NCBI GenBank assembly: GCA_002007465.1
Contig: LNAC01000009.1
Span: forward strand, 5,047,167-5,111,166
Direction: 5' to 3'
From: Ailurus styani
Taxonomy: Eukaryota; Chordata; Mammalia; Carnivora; Ailuridae
Length of the DNA: 64,000 nucleotides
Shown here: piece after piece, positions 11,662 through 22,440 of the stretch
How positions within the stretch are numbered: position 1 is the first letter of the stretch
Layout of the letters: the number at the start of each line of letters is the position of its first letter
The notes under the pieces: generated by a model
What the model was told of the DNA's origin: nothing
Databases searched by the model: none
What the model saw: only the letters and a program-made list of their open reading frames with translations
Translations under genes and position numbers: made by a program

Positions 11662-11868
11662 CCAGCACCATGCAGTAGAACTTCCTATGATGGTGGAGAT
11701 GCTCTGTATCTGTGCTGTCCAGTATGGTAGCCCCTAGCCACATGTGACTGTTGGTCGCTTGAAATGTGGCTAGTATGACTATGGAACTGAGTTTTAAAAT
11801 TTAATTTATTTAAATTTAAATAGTCACATGTGGCTAGTTGTTACTGTATTGGGCGGTGTGTGTCTAGA
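11662..11868. mobile_element. hAT-Charlie nonautonomous element (MER5A-like)
   Basis: The recognisable wording TGTGCTGTCCAGTATGGTAG, AGCCACATGTGACTGTTGGT and CTTGAAATGTGGCTAGTATG is followed by a degenerate inverted copy of the ends (CACATGTGGCTAGTTGTTAC). It has no coding capacity. Confidence 0.75.
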
Positions 11869-12102
11869 CACTGGGATGACTTAAAAAGGAGGCACTGTGT
11901 CTGTAGAGGGAACAAACTTAAGGGTCTCATACCCTTTCCATGCCTGTGCTGGGGTCAGAGAGAACTGGGCCCTCACACTTGACCCTAGAAGGCTGGCCAG
12001 GGACCTAACCCCATCGTTTGAACACAGAAACAACGTGAGCAGGCACTTCCGAGACAGCCTGGAACAGATGAGGCTATGCCAGGGAATTAATTCGGTCTTC
12101 CT

Positions 12103-12231
12103 GAGAAAAAGAAGAGGGACTACTCTTCCAGTATTTCTAAAAAGGGCAGAAAGGCCTCTTCTGTGGCTAGAGCTAGGAAGCTAGGGACTAGAAGGAGTAG
12201 TTCCTTCAGTGGCTCCTACAGTTACAGCGAC
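12103..12231 (+). pseudogene. Possible decayed SR-rich coding remnant
   Basis: One forward frame reads KKRDYSSSISKKGRK and ends RRSSSFSGSYSYSD before a stop at 12229-12231, the look of a serine/arginine-rich C-terminus. Upstream in the same frame are several stops. The segment is more GC-rich than its surroundings. I could not name a parent gene. It may be an old processed pseudogene or chance. Confidence 0.25.
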
Positions 12232-12879
12232 TAAATGTTGTGCAGGGCATTTTCTCAACAATGAATTTTAAACTTTAATGCCTGAATGATAAAGACTGTT
12301 TATATTTTGCTTCATTTTATACTTTAAATATGACCACACATTTTTTCCTTGTGTACTTGTGTATTTTTTTCACCATGTAGTTGGATGATGCAAGTGTAGA
12401 TTATCTTTCAGACAGAACAAAGACACTTAAAACTACAATTAAAACAAAACGTTTCATAAGCCTCTGCCCTGAATTCAATCTGATCTCATTTGTACTGAAT
12501 GTGGTTTTTAGTAAGCTTATGTAAAGTCAGCTGCTTCTTTGTAATTTTTTCTTTTTCTTCCTATTCTTTTCATTAGGGTTAAATATAAAAGGGCATTCTA
12601 GGTGGAATTATTTATTTCTAGAAAGGGAAAAGCTGATGTTTCTTTGAGAGCATCTTGCTTATAGACTAGCAACATGTGCCACGTGATTGTGTAATTTCAT
12701 AGTGCGGGGCATCCTGTGGTCCATGAGTAACTAAGTGAGCTTGAAGGGACATTTTTTTGGAATCAGATCTTACATTTGGGGATTTGTCTTGAAGTCACCA
12801 TCATATGTATAGCCCCCCTTATTAAAATAATGGTTACACTTCTAAGCTCTTCATTTGATATCTTTTCAGATTACGTATT
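12232..12879. other. Unassigned intronic DNA
   Basis: AT-rich and repeat-poor. If the preceding frame is a processed pseudogene, the first part could be its 3'UTR, but nothing proves it. Confidence 0.4.
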
Positions 12880-13125
12880 TTCACACTGTTTAATAGTAGC
12901 CTCAAAGAACCATGCATAATTATGGGATATGAGCAGTTACTTTAATGACTATGTAATTTATATAGTGAGGATATAGCATACTAAAGCAGCCGCCAATTAA
13001 TTAGAAGAAGCTGTTTAATCTACATGTATAAAATTTCAATTAAAACATCTTTGCTAAACTTCTTGTCTGATTTTATTATATTTTATATGGTTCAATTGAT
13101 TGAAACATCTTTGAAAATAGTTACT
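12880..13125. promoter_or_regulatory. Candidate conserved noncoding element
   Basis: Repeat-free block with dense homeodomain-type motifs (CCAATTAATTAGAAG, CATAATTATGG, TTCAATTAAAAC). Inferred from texture only. Confidence 0.35.
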
Positions 13126-13139
13126 GCCTTGGAATGGTA

Positions 13140-13265
13140 AATCATTGATTAAGCATTTACTGTGTGTTAGGCATTGTGCTAAGTATTTTATATATATTAT
13201 CTCATTTAATCCTCACAACAGCCTGTGAGATAGGTGATATCAGTGGTTTACAGATTTGAAACTTC
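13140..13265 (-). mobile_element. MIR fragment (antisense half of an inverted pair)
   Basis: Antisense MIR: TTACTGTGTGTTAGGCATTG, then TCTCATTTAATCCTCACAAC. Confidence 0.85.
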
Positions 13266-13405
13266 TCGGGACCTCGGTCTTCTCTCCTTTATACTGGGGT
13301 TAATATTGCCTACTTCAGTGTGTTACAAGGATTAAGTGAGATTAATACATGCCCACCTTGAAAAAAGTACTCAGTAAATGATAGTTGCTATTGTTACTTT
13401 TGTCT
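13266..13405 (+). mobile_element. MIR fragment (sense half of an inverted pair)
   Basis: Sense MIR 3' half: ACAAGGATTAAGTGAGATTA and AAAGTACTCAGTAAATGATA, directly abutting an opposite-strand MIR. Confidence 0.75.
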
Positions 13406-13472
13406 TACTATTTACTTACTGTGTTTTGATTTCATGCTTTCATGTTTCATGTTTTAAAAAGCAGTGCTTTTT

Positions 13473-13621
13473 TTAAGAGAGAGGAGGGGCAAAGGGAGAG
13501 GGAGAGGAGAATCTTAAGCAAGCTACACACGTGGAACCTGACCCAGGGCTCAATTCCATGACCCCGAGATCATGACCTGAGCGGAAATCACGCTTAACTG
13601 ATTGAGGCATCCAGGCGCCCC
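13473..13621 (-). mobile_element. Old SINEC
   Basis: Antisense SINEC lacking most of the tail-side block; target duplication CAGTGCTTTTT on both sides (about 13462 and 13628). Confidence 0.88.
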
Positions 13622-13639
13622 AAGGGTCAGTGCTTTTTA

Positions 13640-15150
13640 TGTTCCAAAAATGTGAAAAGGTATTACACAGTGAAAAATCTCTTTCTCCACTGCCCCCTTT
13701 TCATCTAGTACCTACCCATATCCATTTTACTAGTCTGTTACATACCTTCCAGAACATCTAGATGCAAATATGAATATATATTCTTACTCCCCCCCCTTTT
13801 ACACAAAATGTAACCTAACATATTAACACTGTTTCAAAGGTTGTTTTTGCAACTTAGCAATATAACTTAGAAATCACTCTATAGGGCGCCTGGGTGACTC
13901 AGCGGTTTAAAGCCTCTGCCTTCGGCTCAGGTCATGATCTCAGGGTCCTGGGATCGAGGCCCACATCGGGCTCTCTGCTCGGCAGGGAGCCTGCTTCCTC
14001 CTCTCTCTCTGCCTGCCTCTCTGCCTACTTGTGATCTCTCTCTCTCTCTGTCAAATAAATAAATAAAATCTTTAAAAAAAAAAAAAAGAAAAAGAAATCA
14101 CTCTATAATAGTGCCCGGAGGATTTCTCATTCCTTCATACAGCTGCATAGTATTCCATTATTTGGAAATATTATAATTTATTCAGTCAGTTTCCTGTTGA
14201 GGGATACTTGAGTTATTTCTAATTTTTTGCTATTACAAACAGTGCAGCAGTGAATAATCTTGTACACATGGCATTTTGCATGTGTGCAATTATATATGTA
14301 GGATAAATTCCAAGAAGCAGAATTGCTGGGTCAAAGGGAATATGTGTTTGTAATTTTTTAAGTATTGCCAAATTGCCCTCCATAGGGTTTGTGCCAATTA
14401 CATTCTAGCCAGCAATATAAAAGAGTGTGTGTTTCCTTACAGCTTCACCATAGAATTTATAAAATGTTTGGATTTTTGCCAGTCTAATAGGTGAAAAGTG
14501 AATCTGTGTAATTTTAATTTGCATTTCTCTTATGAGTGAGATCAAGCCTTTCATTTGTTTAAGAACCTTGACAGTTTTGTAAACTTCCCAGATGTATTGG
14601 ATTCTTGATCTTTTCCTTATTTTCTAGGAGTTCTTTATATATTAGGGAGATTAGTCCAGTTTATTGTTTATTTTGTATATCTTATGACTTTTATAGACTT
14701 TTTTGGACTATACACAAAAAATTTTTTAAGGAGTAAAATTTATTTTTCCCTCATAAATAACTTCTGGATTTCGAATTTATTTGGGGAATTTTTTTAATAT
14801 GTCTTGCATATTTCTTAGGTTTATTCCTAGATATTTGCAGTTGTTGCCATTGTATATGGGGCCTTATTTTCTAACTGTGTGTATGAAGGCTGCTGGTTTC
14901 TGTGTTAATTTTGTATTCCTTTACATTACCAAATTTGATTTATAGTTGTTTTTATTTCTTACAGGATTTCCATATGTATAAGAATATTATTAATATACAA
15001 TAATATATAGGATAATATAGCAATTTCATTTTACCTCTTTCATTTCTATTTCTGTACCTCTGACTGCTTTCTCTAGTGTTGTTGCTATTACATTGTCACG
15101 ATTACCACCATGCACTTGACATTAATCTAAAAGTTGGCATTAAGTAAATG
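13640..15150 (-). mobile_element. L1 (old), antisense
   Basis: Reverse-complement L1: GCTGCATAGTATTCCATTAT, GAATTGCTGGGTCAAAGGGA, CCAAATTGCCCTCCATAGGG, then ORF2-like wording TCCTAGATATTTGCAGTTGT. Interrupted by a SINE at 13884-14093. Confidence 0.8.
13884..14093 (+). mobile_element. Young mustelid-type SINEC in L1
   Basis: Near-consensus element; exact 14-bp target duplication GAAATCACTCTATA at 13870-13883 and 14094-14107. Confidence 0.95.
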
Positions 15151-15976
15151 TTCATTCTTTCTTTAAATTTCAAGATGTCAACATCACTAAAATGTAGCTA
15201 GCCAGTGTCCGTGCCAAGCAGGGAATATTAAAACAAATTTTAAAGAGTGAAATAAAGGAGGGCAGAGTTGGAAAATGTCTTTGTATTCTTGACACTTTCT
15301 GGCAGTGCTTATAAGATCCTATATTAAATAGGGTGCATGTTTTGGTTTGGTTTTTTTGCCTTTGTTGAAAAATATCATTTGAGATGTGTAGTTTCTCCCT
15401 TAGAAATCACTTGGTATTCTTTTTTCTTTCATTCTGGAAAAAAATTAATACTTGACAATATACCGTAAGATTATGTCTTTGTGTTTGAGTAATAGTGTTG
15501 CATTTAATCAAATATAGAACATTTGAATTAGCAACTGAAATCCTTTTGAGGTTTTCCAGAGCTTCAATTAAACTTAGTAGGAATTTTGGATTACTTTTTC
15601 CTGTGAACATTCCGTTCCTTGATGCCTAGTAGTCCTATAATGAGTTGTCTCTAGCATTCAGCCTTCTGCTCTAAGAGGGTTTTTGATTTGTAAACTATAG
15701 GGGACCGGAGAATTTGAGGAGGAAAGACTATGAAGAGAAATTGTTAAAAATGCTTTTTTAGCACATACACATTTCTCTTTCTCCTCCTCCCTCCCTAAGT
15801 TCTTAAAGGAAATTGTTGGTTACTTCGGAATAATTGGGTACTTTTCTTCTCTACATAAGCTGGAAAGTTTGTGAGGCTTCTTATCCATCTTTGAAATATA
15901 GATATGGTTTACTTGTAAATATCTTGTCTTAAATTTTTGAAAATTAAAATATTGAGCAAATGCAGAAAAACATTTT
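15151..15976. other. Unassigned intronic DNA
   Basis: AT-rich, no gene and no repeat that I recognise. Confidence 0.5.
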
Positions 15977-16166
15977 TTAAAAATATTTTATTTATTTGAC
16001 AGAGAGAGATATAGCGAGAGAGGGAACAGAAGTAGGGGGAGTGGGAGAGGGAGAAGCAGGCTTCCCGCTGAGCAGGGAGCCCGATGCAGGATTCCATCCC
16101 AGGACTCTGGGATCATGACCGAAGCTAAGGGCAGACGCTTTACAATTGAGTCACCCAGGTGTCCCC
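15977..16166 (-). mobile_element. SINEC
   Basis: Full antisense SINE; target duplication GAAAAACATTTT before (about 15965) and after (about 16168). Confidence 0.93.
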
Positions 16167-16189
16167 GGAAAAACATTTTAAAGGTATAT

Positions 16190-16610
16190 CCAAGACATAA
16201 ATAATTGTGTAGTAATCATCCATGTACCCATCACCCAGTGTAGGAGGAAGAACATTACTTTTACTTTTGAAGTTCCCTCTGCTTTGTTCTTGGTCTCCTC
16301 CCACTCATAGAAGTGTCTAATTCTCTTAATTCTCCTTATACCTTTATCTCTTATGTTTGTATCTCTGAACAATGCATTTTGAACTTTATTTAAATGGAAT
16401 TATGCTTTAAATTCTTCTCAAACTTTTCTCTCAACATTATGTTCCTGAGATTCACCTGTGTTGATGCCTATAGCTGTAGTTGATTCATTTTCATTAATGG
16501 AGAAATTCCATTGTGTGAGTATACTATAATTTATTTATCGAGTCTGTTGTTGATGGACATTTGGGTTGTTTCTGCCACTACAAACATTACTGTTTATAAA
16601 TAATTTACAT
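16190..16610 (-). mobile_element. L1 (old), antisense
   Basis: AATCATCCATGTACCCATCA, GAACTTTATTTAAATGGAAT and GGACATTTGGGTTGTTTCTG match antisense L1 3' regions. Confidence 0.75.
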
Positions 16611-16860
16611 GTGTAAGAATTAACCCAAGGCAGAGGCTTAGAAACATGTTTGACCCTGAATCACATCTATAATGGGAGATACATTTCATATCCTGACCCA
16701 GCACACATACCTGTAAATGTGTGATGTACACATATGTATGAATATATAACATATGGAATCAAAATTTTCATCTAAGAATACTTACCTTCACTAAGTACAA
16801 ATGCACTCTCATACATTTTATTCTAATCTAGTCTGTTGTAGTTAATTAAAGAAATATTGA

Positions 16861-17057
16861 GGCACCTGGGTGGCTCAGTTGGTTAAGCATCTGCTTTCAG
16901 CTCAGGACATGGTCCCTGGGTCCTGGGATGGAGCCCACTTTGGATGGAGCTAAGCAGGGACTCTGCTTCTCCCTCTGCCTCTGCCTGCCACTCCCACTGC
17001 TCATTTTCTCTCTCTCTCTCCCCCTGTCAAATAAATAATTAATATCTTGAAAAAAAT
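16861..17057 (+). mobile_element. SINEC (older)
   Basis: GCACCTGGGTGGCTCAGTTG head and CCCCTGTCAAATAAATAATT tail; target duplication AAATATTG(G) at about 16852 and 17058. Confidence 0.92.
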
Positions 17058-17430
17058 AAATATTGGTCAGAATTGCCTAAATTGATTTCTCAACCCTCAG
17101 AACCATGGTTTCAAAAATCCTGTTCCAGAATACATGCAGATTTGGAATTACAGGGTCACAGGGTATGAATGCAGCTTCAGCCTTAATAGATAATAACAAA
17201 TTATTTTCCCAAAGTGGCTATTCCCATTTATAGCAGTGTGTAAGTGTCCCAATTATCCCATCAGACTTAATTTTTCCAGTCTTACAGGTATGAAATTATA
17301 TCTCATTCTGATTTAAATTTGTTTCTCAGATTATAACTGGAATTTAACATCTTTTGTGTGTGCATTGGTTATTCATATTTCCTGTTCTGTGAAATACTGT
17401 TCAAATCCTTTGCCCATTTATCTTTATCAT

Positions 17431-17614
17431 TTTTTTTAAAGATTTACTTATTTATTGGGGGGGTGGGGCAGAAGGAGAGGAAGAGAAAGAATCTCAAGCA
17501 GACTCTCCACTGAGTGTGGAGCCCAATATGGTCTCTATCTCATGACCCTGAGATCATGACCTAAGCGGAAATCAAGAGTCAGGTGCTTAACTGACTGAGC
17601 CACCCAGATGCCCC
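17431..17614 (-). mobile_element. SINEC
   Basis: Antisense SINE from a T-rich tail to CTGAGCCACCCAGATGCCCC, of the older GAATCTCAAGCAGACTCTCC type. Confidence 0.92.
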
Positions 17615-17676
17615 CTTGTTTATAATTTTTTACTGACTTGGAGGAATTTTCAAAAATGTATTTTGGATAATAAACA

Positions 17677-17868
17677 TTTTTTTTAAGATTTTATTTATTC
17701 ATTTATTTGACAGAAAGAGCACAAGCAGGGGGAGCCACAGGCAGAGGGAGAGGGAGAAGCAAGCTCCCCTCTGAGCAAGGACCCTGATGCGGGTCTGGAT
17801 CCCAGGACCCTGGGATCATGACCTGAGCCAAAGGCAGACACTTAACCTACTGAGCCACCCAGGTGCCC
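17677..17868 (-). mobile_element. SINEC
   Basis: Antisense SINE: AAGATTTTATTTATTCATTT through CTGAGCCACCCAGGTGCCC, only about 60 bp after the previous SINE. Confidence 0.93.
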
Positions 17869-19392
17869 TGTGGTGTTTTTTTGATGAACAGAAATTCTTT
17901 TTTAATGTATTGAATTTATGAGTCTTTTGCTTCATCAGTTATACTTTTTTGTCTTGTTTAAGAAATCCTTCCCTACCCCAAGATCATAAAGATATTTTCA
18001 TATATTGTATTTAAGTTTTTATATTTAAATAATCTGTCTGGAATTCTTTTTTTTTTTTTTTAAGATGCGTAGTGTGAGGTAAAGGTGCAATTTCAGGGTT
18101 TTTGTTTGTTTGTTTGTTTTGTTTTGTTTTTTTTCCTGGATGGTTAATCAGTTGTCTGGGCATTAGTTACTTAAGTCTCATTTCCCCCTGGTCCCTGGCT
18201 GTAGCTCAGTCATATATATATCAAACTTCTCTTTTTGCATGCTACTGTTTCTGAACACTCATCTTCTTTTCTAGTGGTTTGTTTTTCCTAGGTTAATATA
18301 CTATCTTAATTGTTTCAGACTTAAAACAATTTCTGATATATGGTAAATCATGCCCCTGAAACTCTTTTTTTCTTAATTATGAGCATCCTGTATATTCTCG
18401 ACCCTTCCATATAAATTATGAAACTGCTTGTTAAATTTTTAACAAATTGAGATTTTGATTAGACTGAATTTGTAGATCAATTTGGGAAAACTGATATTTT
18501 TACTATTTTAAACATGTATATCTCTTCATTTACTTAAGTTATCTAAAATGTCTTTCATAAGATTTTATAATTTTCTCCATAGAAGTCTTTGTCTTTTTAG
18601 ATTGATTTACAAATACTTAATATTTTTTTATTCTGCTCTCAGTATCATTTAAATCAGTGTCTGTTTGTTGCTAGTGTGTGTAAATAGCAATTGATTCTTC
18701 CTCCTCCTTATTCTTCTTTTTCCTCTCCACCTCCCAGTTGTATTTATTCACCTCACAGAGATTTTCATCATTAACAGAGGCAGTTGATTCTTCTGCATTG
18801 GTTTAGTTTCAACAACCTTGGTAAACTTTTAGTAATCCTATTTCATACGTTTTTTGGTTTTCTCTGGAGTCAGTGATTTGCAAATAATGATAGTCTTTCT
18901 GTTTTCTTTCTAATCCTTATACTTTTCTTTTTCTTGCCTTACTGAGCCGGCTAAGACCTCTAATACCATGCTGGAAAAAGTGATCTTGTTATGTTCTTGA
19001 TATTGAGAAGTACTTTCAGTATTCCACCATTAAGAACGATGTTTGTTGTTTGGTGGTGGTTTATGTTAGATTAAGAAAGGTCCATTTTTTCTCCTAGTTT
19101 GCTAAGATTATCATATTTTAATCATGAGTGAGTGTTGACTGCATTATTTTTTCCTTTAATTTCTTGATCTGATCAATTATATAAATTTGTTTTCTTGGTT
19201 TAACCAGCCTTGCATATGACAAAATAAAACAAACTTTGGTCATCGAGTATCCTAGCTTTTATATGGTGTTAGATTGGTTTGCTAATATTTTCTTTAGGAT
19301 TTTTACCTCTTTGTTCGCAAGTAAATTTGGCCTGTAGTATTCCTATATCATATTCTCAGGGTTTTGTTTTTTTTTTTTTTAATGAATGCATC

Positions 19393-19410
19393 TTTTTTTT
19401 TTTAAGATAT

Positions 19411-19453
<43 letters not shown>

Positions 19454-19623
19454 TTTGACACAGAGAGAGACAGTGAGAGAGGGAACACAAGCCCGGCGGG
19501 TGGGAGAGGGAGAAGCAGGCTTCCTGCAGAGCAGGGAGCCCGACGTGGGGCTTGATCACAGGACCCCGGATCATGACCCGAGCCGAAGGCAGACTCTTAA
19601 CGACTGAGCCACCCAGGCGCCCC
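19393..19623 (-). mobile_element. SINEC with long ATTT tail
   Basis: Antisense SINE whose tail has grown to about 13 TTTA units (19407-19455), inserted in antisense L1. Confidence 0.94.
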
Positions 19624-19980
19624 AACATTCAGGTTTTGATATGGAGTTTTGGTAGCCTTATGGAGTGATTTAGGAATTCTTCTTCAGTACCATTGAATAA
19701 TATGGGAAGTAGTAGCATTATCTGTTTTTGAATGTTTGTTAGAACTTGCTAATAAACTGTTGTAGCAGGTTAGGTCCCATGGTAAGCAGAATCTGAAGTG
19801 GAGATACACATGCATGAAATTTATTAGAGAATGCTTTCTAGATCACCATCTATGGGGAGAAGAGAAGGAAATAGCTCTTCACCAATAGGAGGAGGAGTTG
19901 TAGTGCTGACACATGGGGCACTCTGAAATCAGGATGACACTTCAGGGTTGCTGCAAGTTGGGATAAGCCTGACAGGCCTT

Positions 19981-20169
19981 GGGCGCCTGGGTGGCTCGGT
20001 GGGTTAAGCCTCTGCCTTCGGCTCAGGTCATGATCTCAGGGTCCCGGGATTGAGTCCCACATCGGGCTCTCTGCTTAGCAGGGAGCCTGCTTCCCCCTCT
20101 CTGCCTGCCTCTCTGCCTGCTTTCTCTCTGTCAAATAAATAAATAAAATCTTAAAAAAAAAAAAAAAAA
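19981..20169 (+). mobile_element. Young mustelid-type SINEC in ERV relic
   Basis: GGGCGCCTGGGTGGCTCGGT head, short CT block, AAATAAATAAATAAAATC and A tail; target duplication GACAGGCCTT before, GCCAGGCCTT after. Confidence 0.93.
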
Positions 20170-20581
20170 GGAAAAAGACTGCCAGGCCTTTATATTCCTT
20201 GCATGTGACTTATCACTGAGTGCTAGCTGCCCTGAAAAGGGGCTGTGGTCTTCGACAAGGTGGCTCTATGAGCCTGTTTCATTCTAAGAAAGGACTAGCA
20301 GCTGATCACAGCCATCCCAGCAGTTGGAGAATCTGCCCTTCATTCCTGAAGATGGTATCTGGGTGGTGCAGCCAGGGACTACCCTTGGTGCCACTTGTGT
20401 TTATTTGCTTCTTAGAATTCTGGGATCATTCCTTCACATCTGTGGTGGGCTTCTTTTCTTTGGGGAAAATTATACAAGGAAGGTTAGTGGAATAAACTGC
20501 AGTCCACATTTCTGCAACTGCTCCTAGGTCACAACCGATACTCATCCACCTCTTCAAGTATCCATTTTAGTCCCTTCAGTC

Positions 20582-20977
20582 TCAATTTCTGCTGCTCTGG
20601 TGGCTTTTATGGTATGATGACTCAGACCCAAGTCCCTGGTCAAAGGCTGTGGCTGCTTCATTTGTCCATTTGCCATCAAAATTGGGCAAAAGAGGAACAA
20701 AATATGCACAAGAAGATTTACTGGCCAGATGTGTTCCTTCCTGCCTGTTAAGTAACAGCAGCCCTACCTTCTCCTGATGAGAATTAATTACTCCTGTCAG
20801 GACTGTGCTTTTTCTTCTTGCCTGATACCACTTGACACAAGGAGCATAAGGGGCAGCAGTAGTCCAACATTGCATGGGACTTCTGCTGTGTCTCTTGGTG
20901 GAAGTGTTCTCGCTTTGGGTGCCAGGTTCTCTAAATCCATGGAGCCCTAATTTCCAGAGATGGGAAGCATTCCCCAC
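20582..20977 (-). pseudogene. ERV-L dUTPase relic reading frame
   Basis: 131 codons without a stop. The middle holds a dUTPase-like WYQARRKSTVLTGVIN stretch; flanking residues match the ERV-L segment between integrase and the 3' region only loosely. The expected catalytic Asp after GVI is replaced by Asn, so activity is unlikely. An open stretch of this length can persist by chance. Confidence 0.55.
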
Positions 20978-21679
20978 AATGGCTAATCTTGCTTCTTCTC
21001 CTTGGTTCCTAGAACATGTATTTTATCTGCTGGGGACATAATACCATATAATGGTTGTTGATCTTTAGTGGTATATGTAGCATCCTGGAAGGGGCAGCCC
21101 AGCCTTACAGGGTGTCATCTATGACCTAGTGCCTTAGCTTTATCTGTACCTTCACTGTTTTAGACTGACAGCTTCTGGGTAGTGTGGTGTATGATATGAC
21201 CAAAGGATCCTATGGTTGCATGCTACTCTTACATCTCCTTTGCTATAAAGTGGATTCCTCAGTCTGCTGGAATATTAAGTGGGCTGCCACTTTGGTGGAT
21301 CAAACACTCTGAGATATTGGTGCTAGCTGAGACATTACTGGCAGGAAGTGCAAGCCCATACTTGAATTAGTGCTGGTCTCTGCCAAAACCACTTTGAGAA
21401 TAGAAGGGGTCCAGTGCATTCAGCTTGCTACCAAATAAATGGCTGGTTGGTTTTCTTAGGGATGATGCTGTAATAGGGACTCAGAATTTTTCTCTGTTGC
21501 TGTCACGTTGGATATTTGACAGTAGGCAGTAGCAATATTAGCCTTGATGAGTGGGAGATAATGGTTTTCGGCCAATATATAGCCTCAGTCTCTGCCACCA
21601 TGGCTACTCTATTCACTTGTCCATTGTGCCAGCACTGGAGAGACCAATAACAGACTGGCTGAAGTTAAAGTAGGTCTGT

Positions 21680-22149
21680 GTTGAGAATCCCCCAGATAGC
21701 GATTTACTAGGATTTACAGGACTCAGCATATAGTTGTACTCATGTCTGTGATTTATTACAGCAAAAGGATACAAAGTACAATCAACAAAGGGAAAAGGCA
21801 TATGGGATGAGGTCTAGGTATACACTTCTAAGAGTCCTTACTCAGTGGCATCACGCAGGACATGCTTAATTCCTCTCAGCAATTTTTGTCAATATGGGCA
21901 AAATACTGTCTACCAGGGAAGCTTATTAGAGACTCAGTGGCCTCGGTTTCTATCGGAAGCTCATCACATGGGCACCCTCTGCCTAGCATATACCAAAATT
22001 CCAGAGTCCTGGAAGGAAGGGAGGTGTTCAGCATAAACCATTGTTGTTCACACAGTTTAGGCACAGTTAGTCATTCTTACTGGTTAGGGTAATGAGGACT
22101 CTACTGAGGTCCAAGTTCCCAAGAGTCTACATATTTTAACCTCCTGACA
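21680..22149 (-). mobile_element. LTR-like block
   Basis: About 470 bp with TG...CA-type ends (TGTTGAGAAT and CTCCTGACA). On the minus strand it carries an AATAAA signal near 21760. Wording such as ACCAGGGAAGCTTATTAGAG is shared with mammalian ERV LTRs. It lies where a 5' LTR of the minus-strand ERV would be, but gag and RT are missing between them, and no 5-bp target duplication was found. It could be an unrelated solo LTR. Confidence 0.5.
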
Positions 22150-22440
22150 CTTGCCTTCACTTTGACACAAAGAAGATGAACAAACACATTGTCCTAAACT
22201 GACTATTGGGAAGATTCCCTATCACTGTTGTCTTTTAAGGCCACTCCTGAGTGGGACTATAGCATCACCATGGTCCATTTTTAGCTTCAACAATGTCCAA
22301 CAGTTCTTAAAGTGTTGATATTCCTCTTTGTCGGTGTATGATTCCAAAATGGCCATAGGTATGTTGGGGGAATCATGATAGTTTTTACTTGCTATGGAGG
22401 TGTAGGTCCTTCTTCCTTTAGCTTTATCTCATCATCTCAC
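22150..22440. other. Unassigned, possibly ERV-derived
   Basis: No gene. Composition resembles the preceding LTR-like block more than the following L1. Confidence 0.35.

Larger units (their letters stand above)
17090..19760 (-). mobile_element. L1 ORF2/3' sequence, antisense, cut by three SINEs
   Basis: Antisense L1 wording runs throughout, e.g. CCCATTTATAGCAGTGTGTA, AAGAAATCCTTCCCTACCCC, GGTTTGCTAATATTTTCTTT (RT region) and TATGGAGTGATTTAGGAATT. SINEs sit at 17431-17614, 17677-17868 and 19393-19623. No frame survives. Confidence 0.8.
19765..21679 (-). mobile_element. ERV-L (class III) provirus relic: integrase and dUTPase remains
   Basis: Read on the minus strand, the order is: decayed integrase N-terminal region (about 21650-21350), integrase core and C-terminal part with a YGIMSP segment (about 21070-20990), then a 131-codon open stretch (20977-20582) with LTGVIN and VGLLLL, matching the dUTPase domain that ERV-L carries after integrase. 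About 20500-20200 looks like further 3' internal sequence. Stops and frameshifts break the pol frame and no gag or RT is recognisable, so it is inactive. A young SINE lies at 19981-20169. The family call rests on domain order and remembered wording; the exact subfamily is open. Confidence 0.7.

Noticed and set aside
20582..20977. 131-codon open frame as a host gene
   Set aside because: It lies between ERV-L integrase remains and 3' sequence in the same orientation and matches the dUTPase position, so it is a retroviral relic.
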